From positions 4,747,887-4,811,886 of the forward strand of contig NW_023503307.1 in the NCBI RefSeq assembly GCF_014529535.1: DNA of 64,000 nt, in the 5' to 3' direction. Position numbers and translations under genes: made by a program. The stretch comes from Bradysia coprophila. Taxonomy: Eukaryota > Arthropoda > Insecta > Diptera > Sciaridae. Each line of letters starts with the position of its first letter. Positions within the stretch are counted from its first letter, which is position 1. Positions 46,637-57,639 of the stretch are shown in pieces. The notes below the pieces were generated by a model, which did no database searches, was not told the DNA's origin, and worked only from the letters and a program-made list of their open reading frames with translations.

Positions 46637-49524
46637 TTGGCTGGTTTATTAATCAATTCATTTTTCTCCGCATAGATTCAATAAATTGTCCAATCATTCA
46701 AGTCTCATTTATACCATCAACGATATATCCTCTACGCGTATGACTATCAATTTAGGTCTCGGATATCGAAATATAATTTAAAAAAAAATCCAAAAATGAC
46801 ACCCTAACAGTCATCGGTTAAAAGCATACACAATAAACCACTATGACTGGCTTCTTTATCTGCAATAAAATGATGGACAAACTATCAATAGTTCTGAGGT
46901 GTGTTCCGGTATATTTATACAGGAAATGAGCAATCAATCGGTTATGTACATATAACACCAACTTTCGCATGATGTTTCGATTTCGGTTTAATGCAACCGA
47001 GCGCTGAACGATATAGTATTTATTAGGGGAATGATACAAAAGAGGGTTTCTTTTTAACGGAATATTATTGGCAAGGATATACGATTCGACCGATAGTAAA
47101 GAAAAAATAGGGAGTGACCTAACTATTGTGATATCGTACGTTCTAATTCGAATATATGAATTGAAACGAATAATATTGATTCGGTAAATAGAATATTTAA
47201 AATTCTTATTTGATGTGTTTCGGTCTGTGGTTGATGGCAAATGATCTCAAAAAGATAACCATACAGAGAGCACTTCAAAAATGGTTTTACGGGAAAAAGA
47301 TATTTTGTAATGATTGTTATTGGTGCAACATCTACGAATTAATGTTATATATATCACAACGATAGTATCGTCTATATACTAACGCACACACCACATAATT
47401 CACTCACATTTACTGCTTTCAATTTTCAAAATATTAATCTAAAAACGTCAACAAGCCACTAATTACCGAAACTAAAACACCAAATCGAATTTTCACAACA
47501 CATTGATCTTCTAACACCAAAACCAACAAACAAACTAACCAATAAAATATTTTAATAAAAATGTTTGATTGCTCAATGGACACTCTTATACTACTGTTCG
47601 GTTTAACCTGTTTCCAAATTAAAAAAAGCAGAGAATCAATTACGTAATACATTTATATATATGATGAGTGCATGACGATTATTAGTCAGCAGAAACAAAA
47701 AAAAAACAAATCTCAGAAATTTGTTGTGTCAAAAAGTTTTTAATTTAAATTCAATAAAAGTTCGAATCCGTTTCGTGATGGTATTGGTGCAAGAAATGAT
47801 GTGGGTATAAAACACACAATGCAGAACATATTTTTGTCTCTCTAATTGACCAAAATTTTGATAAAAATATTTTACCAGTTACAATATCACAAATAATGAC
47901 ACACAACGTATCGAACTACACCATAAATGGACTTTTAATTTCTACCCTTGAACGGAATGTTAATTATTTTGCCACAATCACATCGATCACTTCTCGGTCG
48001 ACTTCTTCTCAGTCGAATCGCTGAAATGTTAAGTTATACACTGACTGGTATTATATACATATGAATGTGGTTTCCAATAATTTTTATTATCAGGCGGTTA
48101 TATATGTATATACAGTTGCAGTATAAACAGACAAGAAACGCATGAAAAATAAATCTGCACTTCATATTAATCCATTTTATATTCGGTGGAACCAGCCTGT
48201 AACCATTCATTTTCGTATGTGGGAATTGGATTTAAATTGCGTGGGCGAAAATCAAAACACGAATATTTACGGTAACGCATAATTATGCTAATAATACCCG
48301 TACAGCATACTTCTTGTGAGTTGACGCGACGACATAAATCCTGTGTAGTACCAACCAAATGATATAAATACTGACCAAAACAACACAACTACAAAACTAA
48401 ATTAAAAGTAAAATTGAACAATTTTAATTTAAAAATACAAAAAAAAACTATTTGCAGATGGCAAATATTGAGCCGTCGAATAATCTCTCAGTTCCAACCA
48501 TTTAAACGAAGCAGAAGAAAAAAAATAAATTTAAAAATATCTAAGAAATGACTCATGCCCTCGTACAATGGATTTTCTTGCATGGAAATGAAAGGAAATA
48601 AGTTTATGTTTCCGAGAAACGCAATGATGACGACTCTTTAAATTAAATAAAAATGATTGATATCGGTAATTTTGGCAATGACTAACTGTGTTGATGCTTT
48701 ACGAATGCACTAACCAGCGGGCATCGGTGCCGAAATGAAGAAAAAGTTTGCATTTGTTATCAGACCCTTTCTCGCTACAATTATATGTTATAATATTAAC
48801 TTCTTGTCAAAACAATCTTTTCGTACAAGCGACGAGCAAGAATAAACTTTAGCGACATTTAGCGGGACATGTTTTGAAGATCCGTTTTGCAGGTGAAACG
48901 TAATCGACGTTTAATCCTTAATACTCACAGCAAGTAAACAGTTCTGCTATAAATAGTAGTTATTTACGAATATTTCCAAAATAAGATTTTATTCACTCAA
49001 AAACTGTCGAGTAAAGAACAAAAATGTTAAGTTACTCAATGAACACACACACCCAGATTTTTTTTCCAATTACAATTTTTCGATTGCTTACCACTTTTTT
49101 GTTTAATTGAACACTGGAAAATATTAACAGAACATTGAAATTGTAAATTAGCACTAGTTTCGAGTCGACAAATTAATTATTTAATTACTAAAATATTAAA
49201 AATATTTTTATCAATTTTTCTCACTGAAATGGTGTGCACAGACAAAAATTACAAAATCAAACACACACTACCAAAGCAATATGACGAACAACAAACGAAT
49301 GAAAGAATAAACTTGATGACAGTTTATAAAAACCTTCTATACTAACTCCTCCAACATTTTTATTTATATATTCTTGCATTGAAATCATAGAAATCGAAAT
49401 CAATGAAGTGAGTTCATTGATGGAAAACGCACTGAGAGGAGAATGCTTCGGACGACAAAACAGTGATGACAAAATACAAAATGAAAGTATTTGATAGACA
49501 CTGACGATCGGCCGATTTATCTTC
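46637..49524. other. Region upstream of mys
   Basis: Presumably it holds the mys promoter and non-coding first exon. One stretch on the minus strand, about 48347-48167, has an AG acceptor, an open frame of about 60 codons with several Cys (QEVCCTGIISIIMRYRKYS) and ends at TAA; it could be the last exon of an unrecognised gene, but I found no partner exon. The rest is AT-rich. Confidence 0.4.
48167..48347 (-). other. Possible terminal coding exon, unrecognised
   Basis: After an acceptor-like CTACACAG the frame opens DLCRRVNSQEVCCTGIIS, has a short hydrophobic stretch followed by basic residues (IMRYRKYSCFDFRPRN), and stops after TEYKMD. The composition looks more protein-like than the surrounding AT-rich DNA, like a membrane-proximal cytoplasmic tail. 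No homologue is recognised and no upstream exon was found, so this is speculative. Confidence 0.22.
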
Positions 49525-49570
49525 AACGCATTCACAACTTATGTCAAAATAATATGAATATGAATGCGTT
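49525..49570. repeat. Hairpin repeat, copy 2 (AACGCATTCA)
   Basis: CAACGCATTCA and TGAATGCGTT enclose TTATGTCAAAATAATATGAA. It matches the hairpin at 19252-19287 in arms and core. Confidence 0.65.
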
Positions 49571-49760
49571 TACAGAATCCTAATGTCCTCCAGCCTGACA
49601 TTAGACCATAATTAACAATAAGTAGAAAGAAGAAACTAAAAATCTTCTGAAATGAAATTTTAGATTTTCAGGGCAATTTGTCTAAATTTTGTTTATTTCG
49701 TATACATCTGAGTCGATCGTGAAGGCGGTGGCAGCACAATTTTCTGTCGGTACCTCTATC

Positions 49761-50256
49761 TAAAGTATATAAACACTGAAGGTAATGCAGACCCTCAGCG
49801 GATCAGAGAAATTACGGATCCAAACTTTCAGGTGAATTTATTTCCGTATGTTGTCTAACTTAGACTTGTGCAACATGACGGCCCTAAATTCTTCCAATTC
49901 ACCAATAAATATAACTTGACTCAAACAAATTTTATATGTGTGCAACATAACGCCGCTTAATCGTTCCAAACTCACCACTAGATGCAACTTGACGGATCTA
50001 AAATTCACCTGAAAGTTTGGATCCGTGTGTAACCATATATGAATGAGAGATATATACGACATGTAGAAGAAAAACATAGGCTAAAATTTTATGTGTTGGT
50101 AGTACCGAATTTGAGCTAGTTAGCTGTCAAAATTGTATTCAGTACTCCCAACACAGGTTTTTTGGTTCCACGAATATTCAACTTTGTCGTATATATCACT
50201 CTTTCATATATGGTGTAACTGCGGATTTGCATTACCTTCAGTGATTATATACTTTG
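49761..50256. mobile_element. 496-bp inverted-repeat element with 8-bp target duplication
   Basis: The left end reads TAAAGTATATAAACACTGAA and the complement of the right end CAAAGTATATAATCACTGAA, continuing through GGTAATGCA. CCTCTATC flanks both sides (49753-49760 and 50257-50264). Inside is a second inverted pair, GGATCCAAACTTTCAGGTGA near 49817 and its complement ending near 50024, bracketing diverged repeats of GTGCAACATGACG / GTGCAACATAACG / GCAACTTGACGG. There is no coding frame. The terminal sequence differs from the other MITEs here. Confidence 0.85.
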
Positions 50257-50453
50257 CCTCTATCGACTTAGGAGACTTAGGCAATATGAAATAAATAGTA
50301 TAAACGAAAAAAAAACACTGAACCGTTCAAAATTTACTTCCTTCGTGAGTTCTAACAGATAAAAAATCTAATCCTGATAGGAAATTCTTCCAGTTAGTCA
50401 TTTTTCTGGGATTAGATCGTAATCTTCTGCTAAAGATTAAGGAAACTCAAATC

Positions 50454-50483
50454 TTATTTATTTATTTATTTATTTATTTATTT
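50454..50483. repeat. (TTTA)n microsatellite
   Basis: About seven TTTA units; on the minus strand this is an ATAA tail at the inferred 3' end of the SINE. Confidence 0.92.
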
Positions 50484-50884
50484 GTTGGTTTTGAGACCGT
50501 TCTAACAGCCTTTTACAGCCAATTACAAGTTCAGTCTGGACCACCGGCTTTACGTGACTTCCGAACCACGCCTCGAAGTATGTAATTACTCTCTGAGGAA
50601 AGTTAGGTGCGAAATTGATATCTCGCCTTAATGTAGGCCAGACATATGTACACAAATTCATCGTATTTGGGTTACGTCATACGATTCATTCAGTGTGTAC
50701 ATCGTTGCAGCCACCAAACACACCGCAACTACCCAAATTATGAAGCTTGAGTGAACTAAGGACGTTACCAATGCGATATAATCGCTAGAAAAATTCCATG
50801 CGGAATTTGTCTGTCACGGGAATCGAACCCGGATCATTTTGGTGGAAGGCTAGTACGTAACCACTGAGCCATCCCGTCACTAAC
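50454..50884 (-). mobile_element. tRNA-derived SINE, copy 2
   Basis: Read on the minus strand from 50884: an A box GGCTCAGTGGTTACG, a B box GGTTCGATTCC with the right spacing, a body including ATTCCGCATGGAATTT and CAAGCTTCATAATTTGGGTA, and a 3' end with (ATAA)n at 50483-50454. The body motifs recur near 27110-27330. A true tRNA is rejected because the acceptor stem does not pair. The 3' limit at the microsatellite is inferred and no target duplication was found. Confidence 0.7.
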
Positions 50885-51991
50885 GGATTCTGTGTTGACT
50901 TCTGTGGATTAAAATGATAAGAGTGGCAGACATGACTTCATGCCCATAAACGCTTTACATTTCTTAATCGCCGATTCCAAAATTTGGATTGACCGACGAT
51001 CGCTATGTGAGACTATACTATATACTTGTTGTCGAATCACGACGGAGGCAAAAATGTCTATAATCAATCATTTCAATTTGATTTACCTTAAATTTACCTT
51101 TCTGGACCTAATAATAGTAATTTCGGATGGCATTACATTTTAATTCCAAAAAAAAAAACGGTCGCTGTTAATCCCTTAAAATCCCTTTACATCAGTATCA
51201 GTATCAGTGCATATTTCTGTGATTTTTTATCAGAACCACTGCACGCACCACTGCTCCAATCTCTGTATTTGGATGCAAGATACATTAATTAAAAAAATCA
51301 TATAAGGAGCGCTCACCCCTTGGCAAATTTCTAGCCTACATTTGTAATTACACATTTTGCTAGGGTTTCTCCAAGTGGGTAAAGTTATGACTCACAAACC
51401 AATTTTTCCTTTAAAAGTAACACATTTTTGCGAGCTTTAATTACTTTTTCAGAAAGAGTTTTTGGTTCAGAGAAATCATCAAAAAACGAATATTTTTGCG
51501 CACAAATGTAGGCTAGAAATTTGCCAAGGGTTAAGCGCTCTTAACGCCGTAGTCCCGCTAAAAATTCAAAAATAAGTTCTACATAGTTACATTAAGCTAC
51601 AGGGCACACATTTCAAGCTTAAATATCAGGAAGGTTAGAGGTCTCACGATTTCAGTGTACCGAGACCTCAAAGTTTACAGCCTTGGAAAACATTGTCCGT
51701 GTAAAGTACTGATATAATCTGTCAAATTAAATCGAATAAAATATATACTTTGGCATGGCTCGACGGGCTAAAGCTGTATTTCGTAAATACTCTATCAATG
51801 AATTTGACAGATGGAGAATGCATTGAAATGCACGATCCACGTCACGTAGAGTTCGTTGATGAATGTGTCAACGCCATATCTGTCAAGCCGGCTGGCAAAA
51901 GTAGAAAAATTGATTGTTTCTGGCCGTGAAGCAGAATTTGCACGGAAAAGTTTTACTTCTTGATATATTGAATCATTTATTTATTTGCAAA
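50885..51991. other. Upstream region of the dsRNA-binding protein gene
   Basis: It contains an inverted-repeat element (51304-51542) and AT-rich DNA, and must include the promoter and 5' UTR of the next gene. Nothing else is recognised. Confidence 0.55.
51304..51542. mobile_element. 239-bp MITE with long TIRs
   Basis: The left arm contains CTTGGCAAATTTCTAGCCTA and ends CATTTGT; the right arm is its inverse, ACAAATGTAGGC through TTTGCCAAGG, then AGCGCTCTT. The arms are about 40 bp and highly similar. No clear target duplication. Confidence 0.75.
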
Positions 51992-54900
51992 ATGAATACC
52001 CGCCAAGTGCGATCTCAACCCCAGCGTGGAATAAATCAAAAAAACTATGGAAACAATGAAGTAAGTCGAGTAAGTGATTAAATTCATTGAAATTTCAATT
52101 TTGTTTAAACGACACAAAGTTTTAGCATAGCAATCGGGTATAACTAATGCAAAGAGCGTGTGAGGAGTATCGTAACGTGCTTGAAAATTTCATTTGTCTA
52201 TTTTCGATACATCTCGATCGCTAGTTTAGTTTTTACATTTTCTTCTATTTTGAAAATCTTAATTTGATAAACAAAAGTTATGAGCGTTTAAAAATGACCC
52301 AGAATGTTTATCGCCATTTTGTTTTTACAACAAAAAAAAATCCTGTTATTCGTTCGATGTTTTGAACAATTTTCGTGACGTCCTTTCGATTTAATTCCAC
52401 TTGTCAGACTGAATATCCAGTCATAGTTTGTCGATTTTCTGACATTTTCCTACATTCAAGCGAATATCTTCGCAATTTGAATAAAAAATAAATATTTTTT
52501 CCAAAATTCAAAGCTATCGGCAATCGATTGTGGTGTATCCATTCAAATATTTGTTGTTTGCAATGATCTTCAAAAATTGTTTATTTTGATGTATATATGA
52601 ATCATGGCGCTTTCACTTGATATGCGATAAGATCTTTAATTTTGGTAGATCTAATGACAGGTCTTCAATTTACATCAAATCCCCACCCACTTATGTTTAA
52701 GTTTTAATTTTAATTTTACTTACTATAAGCCGAGACTGTGACTGGCATTTTTTATGCTTCAATATCGCATAGAAATTGATGGTTCAATCGAAGTGTAAAC
52801 GGAGCTATTGATATCAACATAAATCATTTTCTTAGATCAATTTTCTTATTTCATCACTAGGCCTGTTTCGAGGGAACTGTTTCTACGATTTAAGGCCAAA
52901 GACATACGAGTAATTTTACGTTGTTGATATCAGTTGCATTTTTTCTGACTATGAAAGCGTCAATCTCTGCAACGCAAAACTTCTAGTGTGTTTTCGGCCT
53001 GAGGAAATGTGACAGAATTTAGTTTAACTTGAGCACATAATTGTGAAACGGTTTTCTCTTAAATTAGCCGCTGAAACCGAATTCTTTTATCGAAATAATG
53101 AAGTTAAAGATCTTTAGCTCCATTTGTTTTGTGTTGGTTGTCTTCCATCCGTTGTTACCACTGCGATGTCTTAGCATTTTATATTAGCAAGTCAGCTGTG
53201 TAGTCTTGTATTCTGAAATTAGAGCTGTGTTCTAATTGCTGGTATTTGTTTTGTTTTTATTTTAGACGAACATGTGTCCTCCGTTTACGTGTGAGAACAC
53301 TTTGCAATATGTAGAAAAAAAGAAAGAAATTATAGTTTATGTTCATTTGTATGCAATGAAAAGCCTTCAAAACGAAGTTATATTAAATATAATTTCAACA
53401 GCAATTAGTTTCTTCGATTCACTCAAACATTTCGCTCTTTTTTCGATCAAATCAAATCAATTCTTTATGCGGCCTCCAATTTATCATCGATCAATGCGAC
53501 ACGATTTTTAGGATTTATAATTTCCCATTCTTAATTAACTGTGGCAAGGGCCACCCGTTCCGGAGTCTCTTTGATTCGGCCAACAAAAAATGGTGTAACA
53601 ATACCAAGTATTTTGGTGTCTCAGTGAATCTCGAATTTGCAATTGATATTGCCGATGGATGTAGCAAATTTGGGCTAAATTCCGTTTTACTCAGAGAAAA
53701 AACGTTTGCCCTGGCTCAAATCGAAAATTAGAATGTTCTTTTCGTAGCTTATTGTTTTGGCCTACCGTCCCTAACTACTTTTTATTTCTTTTTTTTTTCT
53801 AAATGTACTTCAACTGATTGCAAAGTAATGGAAATGCTCCCAAATTCCGAGCTGCAAACTTCATAGGCCACTTAACTAAGAGACATTGCAACCATGCACA
53901 ATATCACTCATAGGAAATGTCAAAGTGATATGTCCATCGTCTTGTTTCCATTACAAGCACATATATGGCCGTAAAGGCCACCATAACTGATTTTGCTTTA
54001 GAATCGAATTTTTTTTTCTGACCACTAAATTCACATTCAAAAATTCAAATTCCAAATTGATTGATTTGATGATTTACCAAAAAAATGCGAATGATTGGGT
54101 GCGGGCAAATCAATTGCCAAACAATAAATTATATCTTAAGGTTTTGTTCGTTTTGGGTTAGATGAAATGCTTTAGAAATGTCCATGGCTATGACTATGGG
54201 ATATCCACTAAAATCGGAGATAAAGACTGGAGCTACTAATTCGCCGATACATTCTGAAGGGAGAGAGAAAAAGAGAGAGTGTGGATGAAGACTGGATAAA
54301 GGTTTGATTGAGTAACATTGACTATACAACCAAAAGATCTAATGAATTGAATGTGTTTTGATCAAATTTCCAACAAAAAAAAAATATTACTTTTACGTGA
54401 GTGGAGACAAACACGCGTATTTATTAGATCCATCAACAATTACAAAACAAAAATCGCTACAACAAACGAAGCAGCTCACTAACATGTTTTTGGTTCACTA
54501 ATTTCTCTTCAACAGCAAACATACACTCCGCAGGCTGTTCAAAAGCCTGTCTACCAAACAAATAATGCGTCGAATGCTAATCAGCAGCGTCAACAACAAC
54601 AACAGCAACAACAACCTCCCGCACAAATGTATCAGCCGAATCTAATATCACAACATCCACAAAGAACTGCCGTCAATACTGCAAACTTGGCACCGATTCC
54701 CCAAGTCCAGGAAACCAATCCATTTAACGTTAATGAGAAAATGGACCAATCCAATGCGACAATCGAATCGGGTGGCAGTGAGGATATGCCTCCGAAGCCA
54801 TTTCTGCATCGAACGAAGAAGAAGGCTTCCGCTCGCGAAATTCGTCAGCGTCAAAACCGTCGTCTACGAAAATTGCTGACACCGAAAAATGCATTAATGG

Positions 54901-55799
54901 CACTGTACGAGTTGATTGGCAACAAAAATTGTGATTTTAAAATCAATGCGGACGCTAAGGGCTTTCTAGCTGAAGTGTTGGTCAATAACGTTCGCTATGA
55001 GGGCAGAGGTATGACATCTTCCATTCCAATTTAATTAGGAAATAATCCACTGACAGTAATTCTATTGTCACACACGAAAGGTACGTCGAAAACGCAAGCG
55101 AAAAATGATGCATCCGAAAAAGCACTGCGCGATTTAATTATCCAGAAAATGGTGGAACGACCAAAAAAGATTACGGCAGCTGATGGCAGTGAAACAATGG
55201 AGACGGAAGATGTCGATATGAAAGAGGGAGAACCGAATGCAGTGGAAGTACCGATGATGCACTTAGCTTCATTTGCACTTCACAAACTTTTCTCAGAGTG
55301 GCAAAACGAAGGATTCGAAATTCCCGACCTGAAGTCTACCAATCCTCAAGAGAAAGTGGTAAGTCATTGGGAATGTCATATGTAGATTGAATTTAACGTT
55401 CGATTATCATTAGATTGCGCCAAAAGTATCGGCTGATAAATCCGAATTGCCAGCGAACCACGAAACAATGCACCCATCAATGCTGCTATCAATGGTAACG
55501 TCAACATTACCGTCTAATCAATCTGTTGAGAAATTAATTTTTCGGTTTTTTTACCGCTTTCCATTCAGATGAGACCAAACACTCAGTATGTTGATCTTGG
55601 CAGCGAGGGAACCACTCCGAATGTCTTACACCGTTTCGGTGTAACAATTGATGGCCAGTCGTTTGTCGGACAGGATCGTACCAAAAAATTAGCACGGAAA
55701 GCCGTTGCTATTGCTGCTTGCAATGCGGTGTTCGGCACTACTTTCCAACACGATGCAGTTCGTGTGGTCAATCTGGCCAAAAAGGAGGGTGAAAAGTAA
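51992..55799 (+). CDS. DIP1: Protein with two dsRNA-binding domains, probably DIP1
   Basis: Exons 51992-52060, 54516-55008, 55081-55358, 55414-55494 and 55569-55799 are phase-consistent and give 383 residues. The start exon reads MNTRQVRSQPQRGINQKNYG. Exon 2 opens with a Gln-rich tract (about residues 42-56, CAA/CAG runs at 54590-54616), then a basic stretch (HRTKKKASAREIRQRQNRR) and dsRBD 1 at about 147-215 (KNALMALYELIG, VRYEGRGTSKTQAKNDASEK). An acidic linker follows, then dsRBD 2 at about 300-375 (HPSMLLSMMRP, FVGQDRTKKLARKAVAIAA). The layout resembles Drosophila DIP1, a nuclear dsRNA-binding protein, but other two-dsRBD proteins (ADAR-related, ILF-like) remain possible; no deaminase domain is present. 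Confidence 0.78.
52061..54515 (+). other. 2.45 kb first intron of the dsRBD gene
   Basis: AT-rich, with many T runs. A minus-strand open stretch at 54329-54129 includes an AG site followed by a short frame, but I do not recognise it and do not call it. Confidence 0.6.
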
Positions 55800-56626
55800 A
55801 GCGGTAGGCATTTAAAGAATATTTTTTAAATGACCTCTGCTCCCACCCTTCGAATTCTATGACAAGTTAGTAATGCAAGTAGTTCGTTGGAAGTAATCGT
55901 AGTTTGAGCGTTATATTATAATCAGTAAAAAGTATTGGATTGACTGTTTTGTCAGTTTGATGTAGACCCGTACGACGAAAGAGCCATTTCTGATAAATTT
56001 TAGTTATACAAAGAAACAAATTGGAAGACGCGCCATTTAAATCTGGAACAAGTTAGGACCACCCTTAGTGAATACACACAGTCACACACTCACTCACACA
56101 CACAGAAAATATTAGACATTACGTATTTATGCCTTCAATATTTATTTTAACTGCAATTCTATCCACAAAGAAAATGATTCACTGCACTGCATTTCCCTAT
56201 GAGAATAAGTCTATCAAGCAAACGTTCGTATGCCAATTACCATTTTCCGATGATTTTTTTTCTTTGCCAACATCATGAGATGGGTCCATCAATTATCAAA
56301 GAAACAAGAGTTTCATCTTAGGAATCGCCGGATAATTCATACGTGAGTCCCATCTATACAGACGACTTGATTTATTTCCTGTATTGGCATTGAATTTGAC
56401 ATTTGTGATGGGATCATTTAATGTCCGTTATTGTGATTGTATGGATCGTACGGGTCGAATTAATGATCTACATTAAAAATATTCTAAACAAAAAAATTAA
56501 AAAATTAACTTAAACATATTTTACACACACGTAAACATTCATGATGAATTGGTGGAGAGGTTCTGGATACAGTACATGCGCCTCTTATATTTGTATGTCA
56601 TAAATTATGATTTTTCACGATTTATC

Positions 56627-56632
56627 AATAAA
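56627..56632 (+). terminator. Candidate polyadenylation signal of the dsRBD gene
   Basis: AATAAA 828 bp after the stop codon, with no clear AATAAA nearer. A long 3' UTR is implied, with a CA-rich run at about 56075-56105. Confidence 0.4.
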
Positions 56633-57079
56633 ATTTTAAAATTCTCCAAGAAATTGTCAGCGTTTTTTTAATGATCTTCTACCGATTCAATGGTTTTGTT
56701 GTGAAAAGCAGCTGAACGTGAAGTTAGAATATGAAAATTGTGAATACCGAAATTACGGAATCGATTGTGGAGACGTGTGGGGAGATTGTATTTCGAGCCG
56801 AAGGCGAGGAATTCATCCCGCACGCCTCAACAAAAAATGTCATTACGGTACTTTGTTGTTTTGTGACCAGAAAATGTGAAAACCCGGTTTTGAGCAAGAC
56901 AGTAGTGACGCAGCTTCTGACTGCAAGACAACAAAAGTCGTTACAAACCCTAACATCACCATAATGTCTGTAGAGTGTAGATACTCTCTACCTGTACTTC
57001 TCAACACTCTAATATGGCACAGTGACGCAAGTTTCAAATTAATTTTTAAAAAAATGAAAAAAAACATGTCTCAGACGTT

Positions 57080-57200
57080 AGTTTATAGACTAGACAGCAA
57101 ATTTTTAAATTCGTTGAACATGAAGCCGACAAGTGGCGACGGATCGTTCGGAATGGCAGAGAATTTGGGGAGGCCTACGTCCAGCAGTGGATAGAAAGAG
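57080..57200 (+). pseudogene. 3' end of a LINE open reading frame (remnant)
   Basis: One plus-strand frame reads ADKWRRIVRNG then GEAYVQQWIERD and stop at about 57193. The block with GEAYVQQW just before the stop is, in my recollection, typical of the C-terminus of insect endonuclease/reverse-transcriptase LINEs. The sequence upstream is not recognisable as RT, so this is a short 5'-truncated piece. Confidence 0.5.
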
Positions 57201-57639
57201 ACTGAAAAAGAAGAAGCCGATGGTCTATGATGTTTTGGATGGACAAATTACAAATTTAACAAATCTACAAAAAAAACGCATTGGCCTGTCGGCGCAGTAC
57301 TCTAACTTCATGTGGCAGCAATGCCTCGTTTTGCGTCAAATTTGGTTCCTCTATTGTGTTTTCTGACTGCAGAGGCCCCAGTGAAAGCTCTGCTGGCTGG
57401 AGCGGCTGAATTTTAATAAAAAAAGAAGCTGACTGAGGTATGCACTTGCTCCTGTTAGTGCTAAGGGTAGGATTAAAGGTTTCTTGTCACACGGGATGGT
57501 ATCATTAGATCCGATTAAACGAGCTCATCGAGTTTCGGATAGAGAATGGTAACATGTTGTTAGATAGTTAAATTGTTTATTTAAAAGCGAAAAAAGGGGT
57601 GCCAGGCGCAACCAGTAAAAAACGATCTTTACAGACGCT

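Noticed and set aside
50806-50884. Functional tRNA gene on the minus strand
   Set aside because: A and B boxes are good, but the acceptor stem does not pair and the T stem flank is wrong; a tRNA-derived SINE explains it better.
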